This document shows, piece after piece, positions 36,796 to 47,700 of a stretch of DNA of 64,000 nucleotides. The DNA comes from Gnetum montanum (taxonomy: Eukaryota; Streptophyta; Gnetopsida; Gnetales; Gnetaceae). The notes below the pieces were generated by a model. It ran no database searches and was not told where the DNA came from. It saw nothing but the letters and a program-made list of their open reading frames with translations. Every line of letters starts with the position of its first letter. Position 1 is the stretch's first letter. The position numbers and the translations under genes are program-made. Location of the stretch: assembly GCA_015680685.1 (NCBI GenBank), contig MNCI01002098.1:482457-546456 (forward strand), written 5' to 3'.

Positions 36796-38360
36796 CTTGA
36801 AAATTATGCTTTTAAGAAAATTTTGTGAACATAAATAATATGCTTAGCTAAAAATCTTATGTCAACATGGTTGTGCTTTCCTTGCCATATGCTATTTTGC
36901 ATCTAGAGATGCTACATTGTATGATTCTAGAGAGTTGTCTTGTGATCTTTGTTTTTAGTTCTTAGGTAGAGATATTGTATAATTTTCAACAAACGACTCA
37001 ATATTTATTTGTGGAGATTTTAATGCAAGAATAGGTTCATAACCAATACATATTATTCAGCAGCAACATAACATTGGTAGTTTAGACATTGTTGAAGATC
37101 ATAGCTAGACATGACACTTTATAGATGGCACTATTAATAACTTAGATTAATAACTATTAGAATGGAGAAAAATAGTTGATCTTCTAATAAGTAATGGTCT
37201 TGTTGGATTTACTTAATTTTTATTATTTACTTTCATAGGACCTTTAGGTAACTCTTGCATTGATTTTCTTCTATGTTTTCATGAAGATATTGATTTTATT
37301 AAGAACTTGAAAGTTATAGAAGATTTAGAGAAGTCTTGCCATAATCACATAAAGTTTTTTTTGTAAATTTGAATTCTTTCTCAGAAAACATCATCACTTG
37401 AAACAAAAGTGCTCATCCTGCTAAGTGGATCCAAGGAGGGTTAGTAGATGAGCAAAAGCCTAACCTCTTTGAGTGGTTGTATCCAAGCTCAAATTCAAAT
37501 TCGTTTTAAAAAACAAAAAATAAAAATAGAAAAAAAAATTAGTATAGACTCACTCTAGAAGTCAAGAAAAAATATATGAATGCAGCACATAACAAATGAA
37601 CTTTTGAAATATTACATAAGGAGCTTGAACAAATTTTTCTTATAGTAGCTACATAAGTTGTGCATTCATAACAACATGGTGCTTAGAAAACTTGTTTTGA
37701 TGAGGATTGCATGTAGGCTAGAAAGAATAATAAGAATGCAAATTAGAGTCATAGAAAAATCTTAGTTAAGGGATATAAATTCTTAATTAGAACCAAGAGA
37801 AAGAAATTTAGTAGGGAGTAGCAAAAATATTTTTCTTACACCATTAAAAGGAACCTAGATAGTTTTGACAATGTTTTTGTCCTAAAGCCTCTTTATTATT
37901 TAATTTTCCTTTACAAGATATTTACTCAATTTACAATAAAATATTTATAGGAGAAGATGATAATTCTACTACTATTGTACAACAAGAACCTCTCTAATTT
38001 ACTCTTGAGAAAGTCACAAAGGGTACTAAAAAGCTAGCATTTGGCAAAGCTGTGGAATAAAATGATTTTTATGTAGAATTCTTAAAGTGGGTAAGATCTA
38101 CTATTCATAGAAAGATTGGCACATATTTAATTTAACAATGGATCAAGGATTAGATCAACATTCAAAAACTACTAAATTTGTTTTGTTATATAAAAAATGG
38201 GATAAAAATAATTTGCGCAATTATTGAATGATCATTGTGAGTAATATTTTTATTAGGTTGTTGGGCACTTTACTAGAAAAGAGAATTAGTCCTTGGCCTA
38301 AAGGTAACTCTGTTAGGACAAGATGTTAAGTAGGTTTAAGATAAATTCACTCCACAATAG
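36796..38360 (+). pseudogene. LINE, second segment: endonuclease and N-terminal reverse transcriptase
   Basis: With frameshifts the plus strand gives the endonuclease signature 'SIFICGDFNARIGS' at about 36,998-37,040 and a later 'GNSCIDFLL' block. Reverse-transcriptase motifs follow: 'FTLEKVTKGTKKLAFGKAVE' (38,000), 'LLYKKWDKNNLRNY' (38,190) and 'VGLR.IHSTIDY' (38,330-38,360). These are blocks 1-3 of non-LTR reverse transcriptases ('Y.KKGDK....NYR.I', 'Q.GFR..hSt.D'). The frame resumes across the 24 kb insertion at 62,347. Confidence 0.75.
37405..37500 (-). mobile_element. Fragment of the possible second SINE family
   Basis: GCTCATCCTGCTAAGTGGATCC...TAGATGAG...CCTAACCTCTTTGAGTGGTT matches the plus-strand reading of 12,200-12,278. 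It is followed by an A-rich run (37,505-37,545). It sits inside the LINE between endonuclease and reverse transcriptase. Confidence 0.4.
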
Positions 38361-38421
38361 ATTACTGATGAACAATAGGTATCCCCTATGTCCAACCACA
38401 CGAATCATAAGTATTCATGTT

Positions 38422-39208
38422 TGATGAGCGACAAGGTACCCCTATGCTCAACCATATGAATACGAGTGTGTACACGCGATCTGGTTGAACTCTGTGGATG
38501 GACTAGTTGTGGTACCTAGACAATTATATGTTGATTATAGTTCATTTTCTTCCCACCTAAACTAGGAGTAGCTTTGTCACGTATGGTTTAGTACAGAGTG
38601 AGGCATATGATGTTGTTCTCATCTCTATGTTACTCCTTATAATGGAAAAGATAAATTGATTAAATTAATAATAAGAGCAAAACAAAAATTAGCCTATGGT
38701 GATCTTATCTATCCTTAACCATCTGTACACATCTTGGACTTCATGGGATTACTGCTAGGTGTGCCAAGTATTCGCACTACAATGTTTGTGATTAAGGTGT
38801 ACACATTCCACTTAATGATAGGAAAAGTAAATAACAATAAATTGAACTGTAATTAAAGGAAAAAATAAATAATTAAAAATGAAATTAATCTAAGTGAATG
38901 TTGTAATGATGAAAGTAATATTGATCTTTATTGTCGGTCATGCACGTGTTCAAGTATGTCACACTCAAACAAAGGTGTCATACGATTACAAACATCATAT
39001 TGTGGGCATACACTAAGAATAACTGAAGGCTTAACTACCAAAAGAAAAGAACTTCTAGCTATCTAATGATCTAATAATCTTCTCGCTATGTGCTTGAGTG
39101 TTGTATTTATAGGCTAACACAAAAATCATGATATCATGTATACGATATCATATCTAGGCCATGATATCATGTACCTGATATCAAGGCCTGGCAAACCATG
39201 ATTTATCA
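38422..39208 (-). mobile_element. E1 element: 3' LTR
   Basis: 787 bases from TGATGAGCGACAAGG to ...ATTTATCA, about 85-90% identical by eye to the 5' LTR at 59,686-60,451. It is preceded by target duplication ATGTT (38,417-38,421). Minus-strand TATA box at 39,104-39,113, followed by GATATCATG-type palindromes at 39,120-39,180. Just inside, the minus strand reads CATGGGGGTA, a short polypurine tract. Confidence 0.85.
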
Positions 39209-40473
39209 TACCCCCATGATTGAATATAAACTCATCCTCAAGTTAATACAATGAGAAATGAGTCTCTTACAAAACATTATGAAGGTATGGGATTCTTGAC
39301 TATTAATGACTCACCATGCCACAGTATGGGAATACAAAATTTGGACACAAAATACAAAATACAAAATGTTGGAACTCATGTGGTTCCTAGAGGTGGTGGC
39401 TCCTCCATTGGTGCTTTTCCTTTGTCTAGCCCTGCAGGCTTCTAAGATTGTTGATGGGTGAGAACTGCTGGTAGGTTCTCTTCTTCTATCTAAGGATCAT
39501 GCATAGTCCATGTTGATGTTCCAATATTTGATGAACTTGGCACCTCCCACGGACACAGCTATTGTGGAAACATCTAATTTGCTTTAACATACCATGTAGC
39601 AAACTATCATCATTTCTCCTCATTGGCTCTAGCTTTGTCTCATAATTCCTAGTAATCTATTAACCATCAAGCCAAGTTTGCTGCTTCATATTTTTTGGTT
39701 ATGGTAGCTTGTTTTGACCACTTCTAATTCAGATTTTGCTATTTCTAATTTTTGCAATGTCTTCTTATGTTTCACAAACTTTGTCTCATACTTAGCATAA
39801 GTGGCAACTACCTACTTCTCAAGCTTAGTTCCTGGGTGCCCTACTATTAACATGGCCAAGTTGGCATATCACAGATTTGCCAACTCCATGTACTCTGTTA
39901 TGTTCTAAAGCTGTAGATCCCAACTTTTCAATTCTGCTTGGTGGGCGAAGGCATAAGTATCTAGTATAGCTTCTTAGTCAGTGTGTTAAGCACTAAAAAA
40001 ATTAATGTAAGCCTTAGCCATACAGATTTCCTTTTTGATGATTTCCTTTTACATCCCCACTTGATCATGGAAGTTTTCTTTTAACTTCTCGTGCTTCTTG
40101 GCCTCATTTTGCCATGCACTTATTTCTATGGCCATCTTTTGTTGGATGGCACAGACCTCCTTCATAAAGAGGGTTCTATTCTCCCTAGCCAAGTGATTGA
40201 TGTCTTGGTTGATCCAAACTAGTTGTTCTCACATTTGTTGAAAACTTTCTTCAAGAACGTTCTTCTATTTCTCAACTGTTGTCAACTAAATATTTTCAGT
40301 AGCAAGTAGTTTATTCTCCTCTTGTAAGACCCTGAGAGCTTTTGCATATGCATACATCTGAGCTTGTGCCTTTGAAGCATCCCAATCAACCTATTCTTTT
40401 TCCCTTGTCATCCTTTTATTTTCTTCCAACAATGTATTCAGTTGCTCAATTCTGAAAATGTCTAATTGGTTAG
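39209..40473 (-). pseudogene. E1 ORF3, C-terminal coiled-coil part
   Basis: The minus strand gives a long hydrophilic, Lys/Glu/Gln/Leu-rich frame with few stops. Examples are 'IEQLNTLLEENKRMTREKE', 'ALRVLQEENKLLATENI', 'EAKKHEKLKENFHDQVG' and 'KTLQKLEIAKSELEVVKTSY'. The spacing of hydrophobic residues is typical of coiled coil. It continues the ORF that starts at 55,165 and is separated from it by the 13 kb gypsy insertion. The role is unknown. The position next to the 3' LTR is where extra (env-like or other) ORFs sit in Athila and related elements. Confidence 0.6.
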
Positions 40474-40940
40474 TGTTGGCACATTTGGCCATTTCATGGA
40501 GTAGGTTAGTAGGATTAAATTAGTTAAGAGTTTTTGGAGAAGTGGCAAAAATTCAATTTGAAAGGAAAAGAATAAGTTAACAATAGCATTCTTTTAATTT
40601 AAGGAAGACATATATAGGAGCACCATTCCTATAGTAAGCTTATGAATCTCTGAGCAATGCATTTTACAAGGTAGCAATATAGATATATAAATATATTATG
40701 ATACACTGGGCTTTACAGAACCAAAGTCTAGCAAGATTATGGAGGAAGTCCAATTTTTATATGTATCATTTATATGATATGAATATGTAGCAAATCAAAG
40801 AGCATATCAAGTAAAATTGGTTTTGGAAAGCATATCTCTGCAGCAACACAAATTCAGCAGTCCGGTGGTGCAGGGTAAAATTATTTCTACACTGATTAAA
40901 TAGGAACATGGCAATTCATATTATTGCATAGCTAAATGTA

Positions 40941-41169
40941 GTCAATGTTAATATTTCCTTCAACAATTTTGATGGGAACCGGTCAAAATCCTTGGGCAAC
41001 AAGCCTACACAGCTGGAGAACATGGGTCTTTCTCATAACAAGATTACAGGTTCTATTCCAGAGTCTTTGTCCAACCTTACTTTTCTTCAGGTTTTAAATT
41101 TATCATTTAAAAAATTTCAAGGCAACCTCAACTGTTCTAAAGGCTCTCTTCAAAGATTGAAAAATTAAT
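40941..41169 (+). pseudogene. LRR receptor-like gene fragment inside the LTR
   Basis: The frame reads 'ISFNNFDGN...KSLGN...QLENMGLSHNKITGSIPESLSNLTFLQVLNLSF..FQGN' in consecutive pieces. This is about two and a half plant extracellular leucine-rich repeats (LxxLxLSxNxxtGxIPxxLxxL), as in LRR receptor kinases and receptor-like proteins. It ends in a stop, with no signal peptide or kinase. The same fragment is at 50,850-51,080. Confidence 0.8.
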
Positions 41170-41329
41170 CATTCGTGCACAAATCTTGCATGACTGCAAG
41201 CAAACAGAACATGAACAAAAGTAATTTGATTCGGTTGAATCCCTAATTTTCTGAAGCACCCAAAAAGTTGTAGAGCTTCTAGTCCATTTCCAATCATGGT
41301 GCTCCAGACAATCACATTTTTAATAGGGC

Positions 41330-41587
41330 AGTAGGAGTGACAAAATCGTCAGCCGCACGGTGCTTATCGTGGCACAGCTGGGCATTGGGAAAACCACCAT
41401 CTACATGGGCATGGCTAAGTCCCTAGGTGACAAAAATCCCTTTTCCATGAACGTGGCAGTGAGAGATGAGAAAAATCAAAACCTTCATCCACATATATCA
41501 TACACAGAAATAGAGTCACGTTTTGTTGAAACCCTTGTCTCATTACCATATTTTCTTGATAATATCAGGGCATCTTCATCAAATTAA
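41330..41587 (+). pseudogene. RuvB-like (TIP49) ATPase fragment inside the LTR
   Basis: The frame contains 'VLIVAQLGIGKTTIYMGMAKSLGD..PFSM', matching the Walker A region of RuvB-like 1/2 (Pontin/Reptin), whose form is GQPGTGKTAIAMGMA..LG...PF. Homology is limited to about 40 residues. The rest of the 76-codon frame (to 41,587) is unrelated. No Walker B or sensor motifs follow, so no ATPase could be made. The 3' LTR copy (51,239-51,499) keeps [10 protein letters not shown], closer to the presumed donor. Confidence 0.75.
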
Positions 41588-41839
41588 GGTACCCCCTTCT
41601 CCATCACTACCGTTGCATCAATGAGCTCTTATTCTGCACGGTGGTCCACAATGTGTAGATGAGGAGTGATTGTGTCATCATCACGCCATCAAACCCTAAT
41701 AGCCTCTGTGCTATTTCACGAATTTCATCAGCAACGCGTGGGAATACATTTTGGTTGCTGCGTTTTGGTTCTGTCTCATTGCTTGAACAACTTCCTAACA
41801 TGCATATTTGAAGGGGTGTAACAAATTTCAGTTATCACT

Positions 41840-42000
41840 AGATGATTTTTGAAAGGATTTTGATGAAGATACCATTATTAGAACTGCTTTGATTAAAATG
41901 CATTCTAAATGCAGGGATATGTATGAAGTTAGGAAACTACTTCCTTCTAGAGAAGACTTCGCAATGGTGAACCTGCAAATAACCTCATAAAAAATAACAG
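41840..42000 (+). pseudogene. PPR protein fragment inside the LTR
   Basis: The plus frame gives 'DEDTIIRTALIKMHSKCRDMYEVRKLLPSRED', in the 3' LTR 'DADTVIRTTSIKMHSKCRDM'. This is close to the pentatricopeptide motif of PLS-type PPR proteins ('...D..V.t.LI.MYsKCr.m..ArkLFd.Mp.r..'). It covers about one repeat and is not functional by itself. Confidence 0.65.
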
Positions 42001-42622
42001 CAATGCCTGACACTGATGCATTCATTATTGCCATACCAATCCACTGAATCCAGCAACAGAGACACGAAGGCACAGTAAGATAGGTGTACAACCGAATCAG
42101 CAGAACCAGGAGATGTTTTAGCCGATGCTGATAAATCAAAGTTGCAGTTTATTCATCGCTGAAGACAAATACAAAACCCAAGCGTGCGAAATTGAAGTTA
42201 CAGAAATAAAATTTCAATTTCACATGGTCTCGTGGTAAAAATATAATTTTGGCAATTTCTCACATACAATAATGGTATGGAGCCCTTGTTAAAGACCTAT
42301 CATTAATTTAATTATCCCGAGTGAATTACTAAGGCTTTATACACAATGGGAAATTAAAAATTCTAAAATAAAAATTGAATTAAGCTCTTATACGAGTGAG
42401 GTCTTGAATTTATTTTTCAAAAATTATTGTATAGATTGTTACCTATAAAATATTTGTAATATTTGCAAATGTCAATGTTAGCATAAGTTCCTCCTAATTT
42501 TTTGTATAACTTCCTAACTAGATTCAAGAAATATCTCCTAACTAGTTGGGTAAGTTATAACTTCCTTTCTTGGGAGAGAAGTTAGCTAAGATATTTTGAA
42601 ATATGTAACTACCTTTTGAACC

Positions 42623-42633
42623 CTATAAAAAGG
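42623..42633 (+). promoter_or_regulatory. TATA box of the gypsy 5' LTR
   Basis: CTATAAAAAGG in an otherwise neutral context, with a good transcription-start distance to about 42,655. It places U3 at 40,474-42,650, so the captured gene pieces are upstream of the transcript start and transcribed only from the 3' LTR end of the RNA. Confidence 0.65.
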
Positions 42634-43820
42634 CTTCAGGGGTAAGAGGAAAGGAATATGGGGGACTACTAGCACACACTTGGGGTCACACATTGTGAAA
42701 GATTGCTTATAAGATGACTGACTAAAGAAAAGATTTTAGCCTTTTGTCATAGTCCTGTGAGTTATGTTTTATTTTTATTTTGTTTAAATTGTTTAGCTAG
42801 TGGTTTAGATAGTATCATCCTTGGCAAGTAATTTCTGGATTTTTAGATTGCCCTTATTGTTCTTGTTGCATAATTAAAAATTTCTATTAAAATTTTTCCA
42901 TAGAAGCACTTGTGTTTGAAAGCCTTAAGAGCATTTTAGTAGTGAATTTGATTATTGTGCAACGTATAAGAACTGCTATTGGGATTGTTGTAAGAAAGCC
43001 TCTGCTTGTAGTCATGCCATTGAACAATTCAATAGTCAAGAGGGTTAAGAAAATCTTTGGTATTTTGATGGGACCAGAATAGCTTCTTTTATCTTTAAAG
43101 TGAATCTCCATGATATTTCAATCAGAAATTGTCAAGTCTTTTGAAGCATCTATTGAATGCAATTGTTGACATCCATTATCTAGCCAAAATGGAGTCTCGT
43201 ACGTGATAGTTTACGCAGCAATTTTTTGGTAGCATAGTAGGATTGTCTTGAAGAAATTGCTTATTTGGGCCATGGAAGTTTGAACAATTCATAGTTATTA
43301 AATTTGGGGATAGCTTTATTGCGAAGTTTTTACTCGTATCATTTTACCTTGTTTAAATATTTGAGATCTTTACACAAATCTTCTTTCTTTCCTTTCTATT
43401 TCCATTGAATCTTGCTCTATTTCTAGTTTTCTTGTGGAACTATTTCTTTCTCTGGGGAAAATTAAAAGTAGATTTTCGGAGTTGTGCTCAAATGTTTTTG
43501 CAAAATTTTATTTGTTACAAGTAGGTATTATAACAACTACATATACTAGGCAATTGAACAAAATAAGAACTCCCAACAACTCACAGTACTTGGCAAAGTT
43601 GGCTGAATCTCTTTAAGATAAGTCATTTGTAGTTTACACACAACGCAATCATTTCATTTTTCACAATCACACACTGCAACAGCACACACACATACTCAAA
43701 TTAACTACTGATTCTATTTGGAGGTATCTAAGCCTTAGTATTGCCAAAGACCAGCAAGCACCTAAATCCTGTTTGAGGACACTCGTTGGTGGTTGCATCC
43801 CAAATGGTCACCAATAATTC

Positions 43821-43840
43821 TTTTGGTGCTAGAAGGAGGG
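43821..43840 (+). promoter_or_regulatory. Gypsy primer-binding site (candidate)
   Basis: TTTTGGTGCTAGAAGGAGGG lies four bases after the 5' LTR end. The TGG start fits a tRNA CCA end, but I cannot name the tRNA with confidence. Confidence 0.5.
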
Positions 43841-43941
43841 CTGAAAATTTAGCCTCTAAGTTTATAAGCCTTCTAATTTTAGCACATCAAAAATTCTTTG
43901 TTGCTATAAAGGTTTAAAAAATTAAATGCTATTTTCAGTTC

Positions 43942-44718
43942 ATGAGCAAGAAGATTGATAGTTTGGAAAATTTAATAGTTTCAAAAGATATTCTTGATTC
44001 TAAGACTGATTCTTCATCAAAAGAAAAAAAAAATTTCGAATTGGGAACAAGTAGTGGAGTGAAAACTAGAAGATCAAGAAGATCACCCATTATATCTGGT
44101 TTATCGATTTATAAGATAACATCTAGAAAGTCTAAGAGTTCAACTATCGAAAGGAATAGGATGGAAAATCCTTGGCAAAGAGTTACACCATTAGGATTTC
44201 AAAATTACAATGATATTCCTAAGGTAGTTTACAAATATTTGCCTGAGCCTTTCATTCCTAGAAAAGTTTATTTAGCTGAAGAATATATTCACATGTTTGA
44301 GTTAGCTTTAGCTCATGCAAATATTCAACATCAAGATCAAGCTTGTAGGTTGTTTGTATCAAATCTAAAGGATATGGCTCAGATTTGGTATTCAAACTTA
44401 CCAAGTAATAGTATTACAAGTTGGGATGACATGAAGAATCTTTTCTTAGCCCAGTTTGGTAATCAATTAGATCAACAACAACTATACTGTGGGCTGATAC
44501 AAGCTAAGCAAGGAGTTAAAGAGTCAATTAGAGATTTTAACATCAAGTTTCAACGAATTTGTGGACTCTTTCAAAGACAATATAGGCCATCAGAAGAAAT
44601 GCTTAAAGAAACTTATCTTAAGGCTGTCAACCCCAACATTTCAATTTGGTTAAGGAGAACTCCAAACTTAACTACACTAAATGACTACTTTAGTGAAGCT
44701 ATACAGTTAGAAAAATAG
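43942..44718 (+). pseudogene. gag: Gypsy gag
   Basis: 258 codons from ATG 43,942 to a TAG at 44,716. The central block 'ACRLFVSNLKDMAQIWYSNL', then 'SWDDMKNLFLAQFG' and 'QAKQGVKESIRDFNIKFQ', is the conserved retrotransposon gag capsid domain of gypsy elements. The following frame continues without shift for 926 codons, so the TAG is either a disabling mutation or a suppressible gag-pol boundary. No CCHC knuckle was found. The acidic, Ser-rich linker (44,990-45,200) follows in the next frame segment. Confidence 0.85.
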
Positions 44719-47700
44719 TTGAACTTGAATCCTGAAGAAAATATTGCAATTCAAAAAAGAGAAGAAAGAGTTATGATTCCTATGCAAGATTTTGCTCAAT
44801 TTAAAGCTTTACCAGGTCCATCTCATGTTAAGAAAGAGCAAGAACATGAAAGAGTAGGATCTGAAAAAGGACAATTAATGAGAGATATGTCTAACAAAAT
44901 AGTGAAGCTTGAAAAAGCATTGGCAAGAGTTAATATCAAGGAAGAAAGGAAAAATAGAAAGCATAAACATCAAGACACTAAGTTAGTAGAAGATGAGGAT
45001 GAAAGTGATCTTATTATGTCCAACTTTCTTGATATTGAATCTGATAATGAGTTATCTAGTGTTCACTATGCAAGTAAATCTTCTAGCAATGGATCTAGTG
45101 ATACTTCTTCTCTATCAAGTTCTGAAGAAGATATGTCTTCAGATGAAGAATGTAATAACAATGAGGAAAATGGATATAGTCTTCGATCTAAGGAAAGACT
45201 AACTACTTCTAGACCCCCAAATGTTATTACTGATCCATCTACTAAGAGAAAAGCTTTTGAGCCAAGTAGAAAGGATAAGAATAAAGGTAAAGACAATCAA
45301 GTGGAGCAAAGCACTCCAAATCAGTCTTTTAATAAATGGATAAAGAGATCAAGCTTCATTGGTGATGGAGAATATGATTTGATAGAAGACCTTAAACATG
45401 TCAAGGCCAATATTAGCCTCTATCAGTTGCTTCAAATAGGAGATCAGCAAAGAAAGGCTTTAGAGTTCATTAAAGGTAAAAGGAGAGTTAGAGAATCAGA
45501 GTTAAGCTATGTGTCTAGTAATGATGAGAAATTAAAGACTTCATATGATAAGGAAGCTCCTCCTTTCCTTTTGACAATGAAATTAAAGGATAAATTCTTA
45601 CACAATTGTTTGGTTGATTCTGGAGCTACGTCTACTATAATGCCATTGTCTATATGTAAGAAACTTGGTTTGATTCCTGAAAAATCAAATAAAAAGATTG
45701 TTCAAGTGGATAAAAGTAGAGTAAAGATTGTGGGTCAATTACCAAATGTTCTATTGGAAATTGCTTCTGAACCCCACATCAGAAGTAGAGTAACTATTCA
45801 AGTGGCAGATATACCAGATTCACATAGTCTCTTATTGAGTAGAAGTTGGAGCAAGAATTTCTCAGGTTACATATCAACAGATTATTCTCACATGTGGTTA
45901 CCTTGGAAAGGAGAACCAAATCAAATCTACATCTATAGAAAACCTTTAATGATTGATAACATTAATTCAAATGGAAGAAGTAAAATGGCTGAAAAAGGAG
46001 GTATTGAAAACAAAATCTGTACACTTCAAGAAAATTATAGTTCTGAAAAAGAACAATCAAAGAATGAGGATAAATGGAAGTTATACATTGATGGTTCATG
46101 TAATTCAAAAGGTGTAGGAGTCGGCATAGTTATATTAAGGAATGATTCACCTAAAATTCTCAAGGAAATTCATCTATCTTTCCTTTGTACGAACAACAAG
46201 GCTGAGTATGAAGCTTTATGTATTCGTATAAGAATAGCTCTAGACAAAAAGATCAGAGTAATCACTATAAAAGGAGACTCAAGATTAGTTTGTGAACAAG
46301 TAAAGGGTAACTGTGTAGTAAAGAGCTCATTCTTAAGACCTTATAAGAAACATTCTCATAAGATGTTAGATCAATTTCAACATTGCCAAATAAAGTATAT
46401 AAATAGAAAAGAGAATCTTATAGCAGATGATTNTCAAATAAAGTATATAAATAGAAAAGAGAATCTTATAGCAGATGATTTGGCAAAGGCAGCTTCAACA
46501 TTGGATATGCAAATAATAGAAAGTTACAAGGATGTCATGATTGAAGAAGAATATCAGCCATCAGTACCAGATAATATACGACATTTACAAGTATTTGAAT
46601 ATGATGATCAAGTACTAAGATTTATGAAAAATAAACAAGAATTTGAGGGTCAGGTGATACCTGAAACGTCATCAAACTCCAAAGCTAATTTCATTCCAAA
46701 AAGGATGATTGACTTGGAACATGAGTTTAGGAAAAATTTACTTACTAGGAAGGATATACAGAGCCCAGATAGTCAAGCTTTCAAGGTAGTGAATTTTGGA
46801 TTACATAGGATGCCAAAGATGTTGAATGTTACAAAGGGAAGAGATTCGAGTTTCAAGAAAAATTTGTTAACATGTCTAAGAAATAATTTGGACAATTTTG
46901 CTTGGTCTTATGATGATCTTAAAGCTTTTAGGCAAGATGTGATGACACATAAAATTCCTTTAATAGAAGGTTGCAAAATAGTCAAGAAAAAACAAAGGAA
47001 ACTCAATCCATCATTTGAACTAGCTATGGAAGCCAAAATCAAAAAGTTGTTGCAAGCACGAATCATATATACAATACGATATTCAACATGGCTTGCTAAC
47101 CTCGTTCCAGTGAGAAAGAAAAATGGTGATATAAGGCTTTGTGTAGACTTTAGAAATATGAATGATGCCTCAAAAAATGATAAGTATCCACTTCCAAGAA
47201 TTGATGAGATGCTGATTAAAGTCTCAGGTTGTCAAGTATATTCTTTCTTAGATGGTTTCTTAGGTTATAATCAAATCGTGATAGATAAGAATGATAGATA
47301 CAAAACAACATTTATCATCAAATGGGGAACTTTTTCTTATCAAAGAATGCCATTTGGATTGTCAAATGCTGCAACTACTTTCCAAAGAGAAATGAATTTA
47401 GCATTTAAGGAGTTATTAGGAAAATTCGTGGTGGTTTATTTGGATGATATTACAATATTCTCAATGAAAAAGGAAGATCATATTAATCATCTAAAGTAAT
47501 TTTTCGATAGATGTCGTGAGTTTGGTATTTAAATAAATCCTAAGAAGTGTATCTTCGGGGTTGAATCCGGAAGCTTATTAGGCTATGTGATATGTCAAGA
47601 AGGGATTGCCATAGACAATTCCCGAATCCAAGTAGTACAGAATATTGAGCATCACACAAGTAAGAAATCTCTTAGATATTTCTTTGGGAAGATAAAATTT

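Larger units (their letters stand above)
40474..43816 (+). mobile_element. Tat-like gypsy element: 5' LTR with captured gene fragments
   Basis: 3,343 bases from TGTTGGCACATTTGG to ...TCACCAATA (CA changed to TA). It is flanked on the left by GTTAG (40,469-40,473), matching 53,499-53,503. I counted about 10 differences from the 3' LTR in a 240-base stretch. The TATA box CTATAAAAAGG is at 42,623-42,633. Plus-strand segments resembling an LRR receptor (40,941-41,169), a RuvB-like ATPase (41,330-41,470) and a PPR protein (41,850-41,990) lie in the U3 part upstream of the TATA box. Confidence 0.9.

Noticed and set aside
39104-39190. CRISPR-like or satellite array of GATATC units
   Set aside because: Units are short, irregular and always at the same place in an LTR of a plant genome. 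They are promoter-proximal LTR repeats.
41360-41587. A small functional ATPase gene
   Set aside because: Only the Walker A region is present, the frame is 76 codons, and it lies inside an LTR in two copies. It is a captured fragment.
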